DNA of 6,579 bases, taken from contig JAPKDI010000071.1 in the NCBI GenBank assembly GCA_026421105.1, positions 1-6,579 of the forward strand, written 5' to 3'. Positions 1 to 6,579 of this stretch are shown piece by piece. Source of the stretch: Alphaproteobacteria bacterium (GTDB lineage Bacteria; Pseudomonadota; Alphaproteobacteria; SHVP01). Position numbers and translations under genes: made by a program. The notes beneath the pieces were generated by a model. The model saw only the letters and a program-made list of their open reading frames with translations. It was not told the DNA's origin and did no database searches. Numbering within the stretch: the stretch's first letter is position 1; each line of letters opens with the position of its first letter.

Positions 1-1017
1 CACAGTAAGGAAGGCGATTTTGCTCGCCTCTCCAAAGAATATTCGGATATGGGGCCGGCGGTGGAGATTGCCAAGCAGCTTCACTCCTTGCGAAGTGAAG
101 TGGTTGGGCTGGAAGAGATTCTCGCCGATGCTGACGTTGATGCCGAGATGCGTGGCATTGTGAACGAGGAACTCAAGGGACACGCCGAGGCACTCCCGAA
201 AATTGAACAACAGCTTCAAGTTCTGCTCTTGCCCAAAGACGAAGCCGACGAACGCAACGCAATCCTTGAGGTGCGAGCTGGCACGGGCGGCGACGAAGCC
301 GCTATTTTTGCCGCTGATCTGATGCGAATGTACCAACGCTACGCCGAAGCACGGGGTTGGAAGTTCGAGGTGATGTCGGTCTCAGAGAATGATGTTGGCG
401 GCTACAAAGACGGATCGGCCACGATCTCGGGTCGTGGCGTTTTCGAGCGCATGAAATTTGAGTCAGGAGTGCACCGAGTGCAACGTGTACCGGTCACTGA
501 ATCAAGTGGACGAATCCACACGTCAACCGCCACCGTTGCTGTTCTGCCAGAGGCCGAAGAAGTTGATATCCAGATCGACGAGAAAGACATTCGTGTCGAC
601 GTCTACAGGGCGTCGGGCCCAGGCGGTCAATCAGTGAACACGACGGATAGTGCGGTCCGCATCACCCATCTTGAGACAGGTATCATGGTGACGCAGCAAG
701 ACGAAAAGTCGCAGCACAAGAATCGAGCGAAAGCGATGAAGATCATGAGGGCGCGTCTTTACGAGGCCGAGAGGATGGCGCGGGATTCTAAGCGCGCTGC
801 GGCACGAAGAAATCAGATCGGCAGTGGCGATCGGTCAGAGAGAATTAGAACCTATAATTTTCCCCAGAACCGGGTCACCGACCATCGGATCAACCTCACG
901 CTCCACAAGCTTGATCGGATCATTCTCGGTGAAGGCCTCGATGAAATGATCGACGAACTCGCGTCCGAGGATCAGGCGGCTCGTCTGGCCGAACTGGACG
1001 GCGGCAATGCCGGGTGA
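1..1017 (+). CDS. prfA: Peptide chain release factor 1 (RF1), 5'-truncated by the window edge
   Basis: Class I release factor that recognises UAA and UAG in the ribosomal A site and triggers hydrolysis of peptidyl-tRNA. The frame is open from base 1 and reads [16 protein letters not shown] before the first ATG at 49. This matches the conserved RF1 N-terminal region, so the ATG at 49 is internal and roughly 25-30 residues are missing upstream. The RF1-specific anticodon tripeptide PxT appears as PVT (490-498) in [18 protein letters not shown]2 would have SPF here. The catalytic GGQ loop is at 622-630 ([15 protein letters not shown]). The C-terminal [16 protein letters not shown] and RVTDHR segments are also typical. 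All key residues are intact. The gene ends in TGA and overlaps the start of prmC by 11 nt. The identification is essentially certain; only the true start is unseen. Confidence 0.98.
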   Translation, partial: HSKEGDFARLSKEYSDMGPAVEIAKQLHSLRSEVVGLEEILADADVDAEMRGIVNEELKGHAEALPKIEQQLQVLLLPKDEADERNAILEVRAGTGGDEAAIFAADLMRMYQRYAEARGWKFEVMSVSENDVGGYKDGSATISGRGVFERMKFESGVHRVQRVPVTESSGRIHTSTATVAVLPEAEEVDIQIDEKDIRVDVYRASGPGGQSVNTTDSAVRITHLETGIMVTQQDEKSQHKNRAKAMKIMRARLYEAERMARDSKRAAARRNQIGSGDRSERIRTYNFPQNRVTDHRINLTLHKLDRIILGEGLDEMIDELASEDQAARLAELDGGNAG

Positions 1018-1867
1018 TTTGTCTGTCGACGATCTAATCATTCGAGGCAGCCGCAAACTTGCTGCGTGCAAGATCGACAACCCACGCAGTGAAGCTGGGC
1101 TCCTCTTGCGCCTTGCTGCAAACCTTACGCGTGAGGAAGTCATGGTCGGTGGATCGCGACCGGTCGACCGTGGTTCGGCGCAGGTATTTCATAGCTATAT
1201 ATCGCGCCGTGGGCACGGCGAACCGGTATCGAGAATTAGAGGCCGCCGCGAGTTCTGGAGTCTCGAATTCGAGATCACGCCGGCAACGTTGGACCCGCGG
1301 CCCGACAGCGAGGTGCTTGTCGCTGCGGTAGTGCGCCTGCTGGCCGATCGGGGCATGAATTCACCCAGCGTGCTCGATCTCGGCACCGGCAGTGGATGCC
1401 TCTTGATTGCTCTGCTTTCTGAACTTCCAGAAGCGACGGGTGTCGGCGCGGATATCGACGCGGAAGCGATATCGATGGCGCGTCGCAACGCCGCAACGAT
1501 TGGCGTCGACCGTCGCGCGACGTTTGTGGCGTCAAATTGGGGTTCGGCGATTGCCGGACAATTCGACGTGGTGATTTCTAATCCTCCTTACATACCGACC
1601 CATGTGATCCCGGAACTCGATTCGACGGTACGGGGGTTTGATCCGGTTCTTGCTCTTGATGGTGGGAAAGATGGGTTGTTTTGCTATCGGGCGATAGCTG
1701 GCGCGTTGCCGAATCTTCTAGCGGCAGGCGGTTTGGCCGCATTCGAGGTCGGCGAGGGACAGTCACTCGAAGTGATGTCGATCTTGCGCGCGGCGGGTCT
1801 GCAAGCCATCGCCGAATGGCCAGATCTCGCGGGGATCCAGCGATGCGTTACCGGTACTTTCTACTGA
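1007..1867 (+). CDS. prmC: Peptide chain release factor N5-glutamine methyltransferase
   Basis: SAM-dependent methyltransferase (also called HemK) that methylates the glutamine of the GGQ motif in RF1 and RF2, raising termination efficiency. The 286-residue length is normal for the family. Visible features are an N-terminal helical substrate-binding region (about 1-85) ending in the family signature [13 protein letters not shown] (72-84); PRPDSE (97-102); the SAM-binding loop DLGTGSGC (124-131); an acidic cofactor-binding residue in GADID (around 149-151); and the catalytic NPPYIP motif (192-197), which holds the target glutamine. [13 protein letters not shown] (212-224) is also conserved. 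The ATG at 1007 overlaps the last 11 nt of prfA in another frame and has only a weak GGACGG upstream, so translational coupling to prfA is likely. Enzyme and substrate are therefore made together. The start could be slightly different, for example TTG at 1019, but the family and function are clear. Confidence 0.96.
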   Translation: MPGDLSVDDLIIRGSRKLAACKIDNPRSEAGLLLRLAANLTREEVMVGGSRPVDRGSAQVFHSYISRRGHGEPVSRIRGRREFWSLEFEITPATLDPRPDSEVLVAAVVRLLADRGMNSPSVLDLGTGSGCLLIALLSELPEATGVGADIDAEAISMARRNAATIGVDRRATFVASNWGSAIAGQFDVVISNPPYIPTHVIPELDSTVRGFDPVLALDGGKDGLFCYRAIAGALPNLLAAGGLAAFEVGEGQSLEVMSILRAAGLQAIAEWPDLAGIQRCVTGTFY

Positions 1868-2055
1868 ATCGGGGAGAAAAAGAGTTGGATTGGTCGTGCT
1901 AGCGGGCTAGGTTCATACTTGGATAATACATCGGAAGCGACCTGAGGTTAGGCCGAGGTTATCCCAGCGCAAACCAGCAACGACGTTATTTGGCGGACCG
2001 TTTGTCCCCCAACCGCTGGGTAGTGCAGCAGGAAACAACAACGAGAATTGTAGTT
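1868..2055. other. Intergenic region prmC to DUF4167 gene
   Basis: This gap separates the prfA-prmC pair from the DUF4167 gene. I see no convincing terminator after prmC. Possible but poor sigma-70-like elements are TTGGTC (1890-1895) and CATACT (1914-1919) with an 18-bp spacer; the match is too weak to call a promoter firmly. It contains a direct repeat of GAGGTTA (1944-1950 and 1955-1961) and a separated inverted repeat CCCAGCG (1963-1969) with CGCTGGG (2014-2020), which could fold in a leader RNA. The DUF4167 frame is open back to a TTG at 1990, but that extension does not resemble the family's N-terminus. Confidence 0.4.
1944..1961. repeat. Direct heptamer repeat GAGGTTA, 11-bp period
   Basis: Two exact copies of GAGGTTA, at 1944-1950 and 1955-1961, are separated by GGCC, so they recur about once per helical turn. 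This could be a regulator site upstream of the DUF4167 gene, but two 7-mers in a short gap can also arise by chance and I recognise no known operator. Confidence 0.3.
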
Positions 2056-2058
2056 ATG
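2043..2058 (+). promoter_or_regulatory. Weak ribosome binding site deciding the DUF4167 start
   Basis: GAGAA (2043-2047) lies 8 nt before ATG 2056. It is a modest Shine-Dalgarno match. A stronger AGGAAA at 2030-2035 is about 20 nt away, too far for this ATG. Together with the typical MRQG N-terminus, it supports 2056 rather than the upstream TTG at 1990. Confidence 0.45.
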
Positions 2059-2559
2059 AGACAAGGATCCGGTTCGAGGCGTTCGCGCGGGCGCTCCAAC
2101 AATGGCAAGCGCTCATTCGGCCAAGGGCCCAATCGGAGCTTCGAGAGCAACGGTCCGGGCGTTAAATTGCGCGGCACCGCGGCACAGGTCTTCGAAAGGT
2201 ACCTAGCCCTTGCGCGGGATGCGTCCTCCAGTGGAGATCGGGTTGCTTCTGAAAACCTCTACCAGCATGCGGAGCATTATTACCGGCTTCACAGCGCGGG
2301 TAACGCTGAACGCAAGCTAAAGACCGAGAGCGAACGCGTCGAGGAAGAGGATCGGCAGGACGAGGAGGGTGCGGCAGCTGAAGCCCGCGAAGTTGCAGTG
2401 CCTAAAGTTGAGGCAGCTGAGGTCGTCGAGCCCCCACCGACTGAAACATCAGAATCTGAGACGGCGGAGGCTTCTGAAGAGGCGCCTACGCCCGCTCCGA
2501 AGCCACGCCGGCGTCGGCGGGCTACGCCCAAGGACACTGAGGCAGAAACTTCGGCCTAG
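2056..2559 (+). CDS. DUF4167 domain-containing protein, function unknown
   Basis: A 167-residue protein. Its N-terminal part matches what I know of the alphaproteobacterial DUF4167 family: start MRQGSGSRRSRGRS, then FESNGPGVKLRGTAAQVFERY (about 29-49), LARDASSSGDRVASENLYQHAEHYYR (about 52-77). The first 27 residues are basic and rich in Gly, Arg, Asn and Ser. The conserved helical core is about 29-80. From about 90 to 148 the chain is acidic and low in complexity (Glu, Ala, Pro, Thr), so probably disordered. It closes with a basic cluster, KPRRRRRATPK (149-159). There is no signal peptide or membrane segment, so it is probably cytoplasmic. The Arg-rich ends suggest nucleic acid binding, but that is inference only. 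ATG 2056 is chosen over the in-frame TTG at 1990 because it gives the canonical family N-terminus. It lies between prmC and clpB, an arrangement common in alphaproteobacteria. No reaction or partner is known to me. Confidence 0.9.
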   Translation: MRQGSGSRRSRGRSNNGKRSFGQGPNRSFESNGPGVKLRGTAAQVFERYLALARDASSSGDRVASENLYQHAEHYYRLHSAGNAERKLKTESERVEEEDRQDEEGAAAEAREVAVPKVEAAEVVEPPPTETSESETAEASEEAPTPAPKPRRRRRATPKDTEAETSA

Positions 2560-2573
2560 AGCCCGTTCTGCCT

Positions 2574-2604
2574 CTTGTGTTGCCGAGGCGCAACACTATC
2601 TACT
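2574..2604 (+). promoter_or_regulatory. Candidate RpoH (sigma-32) heat-shock promoter of clpB
   Basis: CTTG (2574-2577) is followed after exactly 17 nt by ACTATCTACT (2595-2604). The alphaproteobacterial heat-shock consensus, as I recall it, is CTTG-N17-18-CYTATNTNNG. The -35 core, the spacing and five of the seven defined -10 positions fit; the first C and the last G do not. Its place about 65 nt before clpB, a classic RpoH target, supports the call. A sigma-70 reading (TTGTGT with TATCTA) fits less well. It is judged from pattern only. Confidence 0.55.
2577..2596. repeat. Perfect 7-bp inverted repeat GTGTTGC-N6-GCAACAC
   Basis: The left arm GTGTTGC (2577-2583), loop CGAGGC (2584-2589) and right arm GCAACAC (2590-2596) form a perfect 7-bp stem 18 nt after the DUF4167 stop codon. 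It has no T-run after it, so it is at best a weak or Rho-assisted terminator for the upstream gene. It also fills the spacer of the candidate clpB promoter, so it could be an operator. It does not match CIRCE, the HrcA site (TTAGCACTC-N9-GAGTGCTAA). Confidence 0.5.
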
Positions 2605-2615
2605 AGGCGATTTGT

Positions 2616-2668
2616 TGCTCTAGGGGCGTTACCCGAGGAGCACGATACCATCGTCGATGTAGGTCATC
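2616..2668 (+). promoter_or_regulatory. clpB leader with small overlapping hairpins and weak RBS
   Basis: TGCTC (2616-2620) can pair with GAGCA (2638-2642), with an inner GGG/CCC stem (2624-2626 with 2632-2634). Three short, mutually exclusive stems follow: CGAT/ATCG (2643-2653), CATC/GATG (2649-2659) and GATG/CATC (2656-2668). The last places the only nearby Shine-Dalgarno-like sequence, TAGGT (2660-2664), in its loop, 4 nt before ATG 2669. The purine-rich GAGGAG (2635-2640) is too far from the ATG to serve it. Such 4-bp stems are common by chance, so a regulatory role is speculative. Confidence 0.25.
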
Positions 2669-5260
2669 ATGGATCTTGAGAAATACACTGATCGGTTAAA
2701 GGGGTTCGTGCAGGCCGGGCAAACGCTTGCGTTGAGCCGAAACCACCAGCGGTTCACACCCGAGCATCTGCTGTGCGTTCTGATCGAGGACAAAGAAGGA
2801 CTGGCCGCGAACCTCATTACGGCCGCAGGTGGGCGCCCGAAGGAAGTCCGTGCCGGGACCGACGCCGCTCTGTCGAAGCTGCCGAGTGTCGAAGGTGGTG
2901 GTGCCGGGCAGGTCTATTTGGCGCCGGAAACGGCACGTCTGTTTGAGGCCACCGAGAAAATTGCCGAGAAAGCCGGCGACCGATTTGTTACGGCCGAGCG
3001 TTTGCTGCTCGCGCTCGCAATGGCGAAGGAGACGCCTTCTGGCGGAATTCTGGAAAACGCCGGGGTCAGCCCTCAAGCACTTAACACTGCTATCAATGAT
3101 GTGCGCAAAGGCCGAACCGCGGATAGTGCAGGGGCGGAGAATCAATACGATGCTCTGAAGCGCTATGCGCGCGAACTCACAGCGGTTGCTGAGGAAGGCA
3201 AGCTTGATCCCGTAATCGGACGCGATGAGGAAATACGTCGCACGATTCAGGTGCTGTCTCGTCGTACCAAGAATAATCCTGTGCTTATTGGCGAACCCGG
3301 TGTCGGCAAGACCGCCATCGTCGAAGGTCTCGCGCTGCGTATTGTCAATGGCGATGTCCCGGAGTCGCTTAAGAACCGCCGTCTCATGGCACTTGATCTT
3401 GGTGCAATGGTTGCGGGCGCCAAATACCGAGGTGAATTCGAGGAACGTCTCAAGGCGGTCTTGAATGAAGTAACCGCCGCCGCAGGTGAGATCATCATGT
3501 TTATCGACGAAATGCATACTTTGGTGGGTGCTGGTGCCGCCGAAGGCGCGATGGACGCCTCAAACCTGTTGAAACCAGCGCTCGCCCGCGGCGATCTTCA
3601 CTGCATCGGTGCGACTACGCTCGATGAGTACCGTAAGCACGTCGAGAAAGACGCTGCGCTTGCGCGCCGTTTTCAGTCCGTCTTTGTCAGTGAACCCACT
3701 GTGGAAGACACCGTCTCCATTTTGCGTGGCCTGAAAGAAAAGTACGAACTGCATCACGGCATACGGATCACCGACAGCGCGATTGTCGCGGCAGCCACGA
3801 TGTCCAATCGCTATATCAGCGATCGTTTCCTTCCCGACAAAGCCATCGACCTTGTCGATGAGGCGGCAAGCCGGTTACGCATGGAGGTCGACTCAAAGCC
3901 AGAAGAGTTGGACGAACTCGACCGCCGCGTCATCCAGCTCAAGATCGAGCGAGAGGCGCTCAAAAAGGAAACCGATCATGCGTCGAGGGATCGTCTAGAG
4001 GGCTTGGAGAAGGAGCTCGGCGACTTGGAAGAAAAAGCTAACAACCTGACCGTACGGTGGGAGTCTGAAAAGGATCACCTCGCTGGTGCGCAAAAGCTCA
4101 AGGAAGAGCTCGAAGCCGCGCGCAATGCCCTTGGCAGAGCTCAGCGAGAGGGAAACCTGGGTCGGGCAGGTGAGCTGACCTACGGTGTCATACCCGACCT
4201 TGAGCAGCGCATCGGAGCGGCCGAAGAAAATCCGAACGGCGCGATGTTGGACGAAGAGGTGCGGGAGGAGCACATAGCCGCGGTCGTCTCGCGATGGACC
4301 GGTATTCCTGTCGACAAAATGCTCGTAGGGGAGCGGGAGAAGCTCCTCGCGATGGAGGGCGCTTTGGGTGCCCGTGTCATTGGCCAAGATCGTGCGATCG
4401 AAGTGGTGTCGAACGCGGTTCGTCGCGCGCGCGCCGGCCTACAGGATCCGAACCGACCAATTGGCTCGTTTCTCTTTCTCGGCCCGACTGGTGTCGGCAA
4501 AACCGAGTTGACCAAATCGCTCGCCGCTTTCCTGTTTGATGACGAAACCGCCATGGTCCGCTTGGATATGTCTGAGTATATGGAAAAGCATTCCGTTGCG
4601 CGATTGATCGGTGCGCCGCCGGGATACGTTGGCTACGAGGAAGGGGGCGCGCTTACCGAAGCGGTGCGGCGCCGGCCCTATCAGGTCGTGCTTTTCGACG
4701 AAATCGAGAAAGCCCACGGCGACGTCTTCAATGTGCTGCTTCAGGTTTTGGATGATGGGCGGCTCACGGACGGCCAAGGCCGAACGGTCGATTTCGCCAA
4801 CACGTTGATTATTTTGACATCCAACCTCGGTTCCGAGCACCTAGCGGCGCTGCCTGATGGGGCCGATGCTTCCGATGCCGAATCCGACGTGATGGAGGTG
4901 GTGCGCACGGCATTTCGGCCAGAATTTCTCAACCGTCTTGACGATATCGTTCTATTCCATCGGCTCAGCCGCGAGCACATGGACTCGATCGTCGATATCC
5001 AAGTGCTCCGATTGGAGGCGCTCTTGGCGGATCGCATGATTGGCGTCGTACTGGACGAAAGCGCTCGGGCCTGGCTGGCAGATGCCGGGTATGATCCGGC
5101 CTACGGCGCCCGCCCGCTGCGCCGCGTGATTCAGCGTAGCCTTCAGAATGAACTAGCGAATCTTATTTTGAATGGTGACGTTGACGAAGGCGACGTTGTT
5201 CAAGTCTCTGCAGGACTGGAAGGCCTGACTCTTCGAACGGTATCAACAGCAGGTAGCTAG
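2669..5260 (+). CDS. clpB: ATP-dependent chaperone ClpB (protein disaggregase)
   Basis: Hexameric cytoplasmic AAA+ disaggregase that, with DnaK, threads aggregated proteins through its central pore after heat stress. The 863 residues match the family's usual length of about 860. Domains in order: Clp N-domain (about 1-145); NBD1 with Walker A GEPGVGKT (208-215), pore-loop KYRG with Y253, Walker B IIMFIDE (275-281) and arginine fingers R333-R334; a coiled-coil middle domain (about 410-520), which distinguishes ClpB from ClpA and ClpC; NBD2 with Walker A GPTGVGKT (605-612), pore loop GYVGYEEGG (652-660), Walker B VVLFDE (673-678), arginine finger R756 in FLNRLDD and sensor-2 GARPLRR (813-819). 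There is no ClpP-binding IGF-type loop evident, consistent with a non-proteolytic role. All catalytic residues are present. The ATG at 2669 is secure: an in-frame TAG lies at 2660-2662 and [15 protein letters not shown] is the typical N-terminus. It probably has its own heat-shock promoter. It ends within 4 nt of the convergent M23 gene. Confidence 0.99.
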   Translation: MDLEKYTDRLKGFVQAGQTLALSRNHQRFTPEHLLCVLIEDKEGLAANLITAAGGRPKEVRAGTDAALSKLPSVEGGGAGQVYLAPETARLFEATEKIAEKAGDRFVTAERLLLALAMAKETPSGGILENAGVSPQALNTAINDVRKGRTADSAGAENQYDALKRYARELTAVAEEGKLDPVIGRDEEIRRTIQVLSRRTKNNPVLIGEPGVGKTAIVEGLALRIVNGDVPESLKNRRLMALDLGAMVAGAKYRGEFEERLKAVLNEVTAAAGEIIMFIDEMHTLVGAGAAEGAMDASNLLKPALARGDLHCIGATTLDEYRKHVEKDAALARRFQSVFVSEPTVEDTVSILRGLKEKYELHHGIRITDSAIVAAATMSNRYISDRFLPDKAIDLVDEAASRLRMEVDSKPEELDELDRRVIQLKIEREALKKETDHASRDRLEGLEKELGDLEEKANNLTVRWESEKDHLAGAQKLKEELEAARNALGRAQREGNLGRAGELTYGVIPDLEQRIGAAEENPNGAMLDEEVREEHIAAVVSRWTGIPVDKMLVGEREKLLAMEGALGARVIGQDRAIEVVSNAVRRARAGLQDPNRPIGSFLFLGPTGVGKTELTKSLAAFLFDDETAMVRLDMSEYMEKHSVARLIGAPPGYVGYEEGGALTEAVRRRPYQVVLFDEIEKAHGDVFNVLLQVLDDGRLTDGQGRTVDFANTLIILTSNLGSEHLAALPDGADASDAESDVMEVVRTAFRPEFLNRLDDIVLFHRLSREHMDSIVDIQVLRLEALLADRMIGVVLDESARAWLADAGYDPAYGARPLRRVIQRSLQNELANLILNGDVDEGDVVQVSAGLEGLTLRTVSTAGS

Positions 5261-6579
5261 TCGCGTGCAGCCGTTTGGAGAGGCTTGTCTAGGTCGGCGT
5301 AGGTTTCTTCCAGGGCTGCCCGACGAGCTTGAAAGCTCTTCAATTCTTTGCCCTTAAGTTTTCTGCCCGTGGGCAATTTAAGACTCAGGGGGTTAATCTG
5401 CGAGTTATCGCGGTAGATCTCATAGTGAAGATGTGGACCTGTGGACCGGCCCGTTGTGCCGACATAGGCGACGATCTGTCCTTGCCGAACACGCGTTCCA
5501 ACACGGACGCCGCGGGCGAATGATTTTAGGTGCGCATAACCGGATTTGTAGGTTCCGTTGTGCCGAATTCGAAGATACCGACCGTACGAACCGTTCGTGC
5601 TTGCGTATTCCACAACGCCATCGCCAGCCGCCATGATCGGTGTACCTCGTGGCGCAGCAAAATCGACGCCGCGATGCATGCGGGTATATCCCAGCACCGG
5701 GTGCTTCCGTTTGCCGTAGCGAGACGATAGGCGGGCGCCGTCGACCGGTGTGCGCAGCAGCGCCTTACGAACGCTCTCGCCCTTCTCATTGAAATAGTCG
5801 ACATCGCCATTGGCAAGCTCGTGTCGAATGAGACGCAGTTCGGTGCCGCTCAACGTTAGGGCCGCCATGAGCACGTTGCCGGTCTTTACGACGTTCCCGT
5901 CCTCATCGACTTTGGTTTCGAACATGACCTCGAAACGATCATTACGTTGAATATCGCGCTGGAAATCAACGTCCCAGCTGTAGGCACGGATCAACTCCAT
6001 AATGAGCCGATCGGGGACACCTTCTGCGGCCATCGCTTGAAAGAAGCTGTCGCGAACCAATCCGGTTGTACCAACAAGCGCAACGGTGAGCTGTTTCTCA
6101 ATCGCCTCAGAGAAAAAGCGATCGTCGTTAAGCCGATGGGCAGCGACGGTCTTGACGGCGTCCAAAGGGATGACGACCGAGAGCAGGCTCGGCTTCGTGC
6201 TTTGGTCTAAGGCGATTTGTATGCGTTGGCCGGCCAGCAGCGCGCGCGGTTCGAACACATCTTCCAAAGCGGTGATGGCCTGGTGGGCTTCGCCACGTGG
6301 CACCCCCGCCCGCAACAACGTCTCTATGAGATTGGAGCCGCTGCGGACGGTTTCTTCTCGGGTGGTCGCCTGAGACTGCGGGCTATGATGCCGCGATATT
6401 TTTGAAAGCTGCCGGGCCGTGTCGCCCGGAAGCGCGTCAAGGCGTAAGTCGTTGGCGGTGTTGTAGCCGCTTTGGTTCCGCGCTGACAAAATACCAGGTT
6501 CTATCAGTGGTAACGCGATGGCACTAAAAACGGCGCCCACCAAAACACCCCACGTGAACATCCGACGGTTGCGACCATC
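5257..6579 (-). CDS. Membrane-anchored M23 family zinc metallopeptidase (peptidoglycan endopeptidase), probably N-terminally partial
   Basis: Likely cell-wall endopeptidase of the MepM/LytM type, cutting peptide cross-links of peptidoglycan in the periplasm. Numbering from the ATG at 6561: a hydrophobic segment [19 protein letters not shown] (2-20) acts as membrane anchor or uncleaved signal; residues about 30-70 look like a flexible linker; about 74-118 ([15 protein letters not shown] to QRIQIAL) resembles the OapA/LysM-like domain found in such enzymes; a mixed region follows to about 265; the M23 domain spans about 290-392. Zinc ligands H296 and D300 (HRGVD) and H379 (HLHYE), with H344 (YAHL) and H377, are all present, so it should be active. 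A charged tail (400-434) ends the protein. The ATG at 6561 has no Shine-Dalgarno sequence, and the frame stays open to the window edge, reading DGRNRR before it. That is a typical positive flank of a membrane anchor, so the real start is probably upstream. The exact cleavage specificity cannot be told. Confidence 0.93.
   Translation of the reverse strand, partial: DGRNRRMFTWGVLVGAVFSAIALPLIEPGILSARNQSGYNTANDLRLDALPGDTARQLSKISRHHSPQSQATTREETVRSGSNLIETLLRAGVPRGEAHQAITALEDVFEPRALLAGQRIQIALDQSTKPSLLSVVIPLDAVKTVAAHRLNDDRFFSEAIEKQLTVALVGTTGLVRDSFFQAMAAEGVPDRLIMELIRAYSWDVDFQRDIQRNDRFEVMFETKVDEDGNVVKTGNVLMAALTLSGTELRLIRHELANGDVDYFNEKGESVRKALLRTPVDGARLSSRYGKRKHPVLGYTRMHRGVDFAAPRGTPIMAAGDGVVEYASTNGSYGRYLRIRHNGTYKSGYAHLKSFARGVRVGTRVRQGQIVAYVGTTGRSTGPHLHYEIYRDNSQINPLSLKLPTGRKLKGKELKSFQARRAALEETYADLDKPLQTAARD

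Noticed and set aside
49..51. ATG at 49 as the true start of prfA
   Set aside because: The in-frame residues upstream to base 1 match the conserved RF1 N-terminal region, so the gene begins before the window.
1990..2055. TTG start 22 codons upstream for the DUF4167 protein
   Set aside because: The extension does not resemble family N-termini, whereas ATG 2056 gives the typical MRQG start with a plausible ribosome binding site.
2577..2596. CIRCE element (HrcA operator) before clpB
   Set aside because: The inverted repeat has different arms (GTGTTGC/GCAACAC) and a 6-nt rather than 9-nt spacer.
2577..2610. Classical Rho-independent terminator after the DUF4167 gene
   Set aside because: The stem is perfect but short, and the bases after it (TATCTACTAGG) contain no T-run.
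2696..3517. Long minus-strand open frame (273 codons) opposite the first third of clpB
   Set aside because: It lies wholly within a complete, highly conserved clpB, its translation resembles no family I know, and its composition is that of an antisense reading of biased codons.
3995..4840. Overlapping minus-strand open frames opposite the second half of clpB
   Set aside because: They are antisense to conserved NBD2 motifs, have no recognisable domains and are explained by codon bias of the plus-strand gene.
5261..5290. AGCC-N9-GGCT hairpin just past the clpB stop as terminator
   Set aside because: It has only four base pairs, a large loop and no T-run, and it lies inside the M23 coding sequence.
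1..6579. Novel defence, mobile or biosynthetic system
   Set aside because: All five genes are housekeeping or conserved families in ordinary order. There are no recombinases, transposon ends, CRISPR repeats, RNA genes or abrupt change in coding style.

Overview
The window looks like a piece of an alphaproteobacterial chromosome. It shows moderately GC-rich coding sequence, densely packed housekeeping genes, and the order prfA-prmC-DUF4167-clpB. The DUF4167 protein family is, from general knowledge, essentially confined to Alphaproteobacteria and commonly sits in this position. I cannot name the genus from the sequence alone.

Layout. Positions 1-1017 (+) hold peptide chain release factor 1 (prfA), cut at its N-terminus by the window edge. 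Positions 1007-1867 (+) hold prmC, the methyltransferase that modifies the GGQ glutamine of release factors; it overlaps prfA by 11 nt. A 188-nt gap follows (1868-2055), with a short direct repeat and a possible leader structure. Positions 2056-2559 (+) hold a small DUF4167 protein with a conserved N-terminal domain, an acidic low-complexity tail and a C-terminal arginine cluster. A 109-nt gap (2560-2668) carries a candidate heat-shock (RpoH-type) promoter with a perfect 7-bp inverted repeat filling its spacer, then a leader with several small overlapping hairpins. Positions 2669-5260 (+) hold a complete ClpB disaggregase. Positions 5257-6579 (-) hold a membrane-anchored M23 zinc metallopeptidase whose N-terminus probably lies beyond the window. 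The convergent clpB and M23 genes share one CTAG tetranucleotide that supplies both stop codons.

How the genes relate. prfA and prmC form a translation-termination pair, enzyme and substrate, probably translationally coupled. clpB is a protein quality-control gene that appears to have its own stress promoter. The M23 peptidase is a cell-wall remodelling enzyme on the opposite strand and is probably not functionally tied to the others. The DUF4167 protein is the one gene of unknown function.

I see no mobile element, CRISPR array, tRNA, rRNA or phage gene, and no clear sign of a new multi-gene system. The observations most worth checking are the promoter and inverted-repeat arrangement before clpB, the shared stop tetranucleotide, and the uncharacterised DUF4167 protein.
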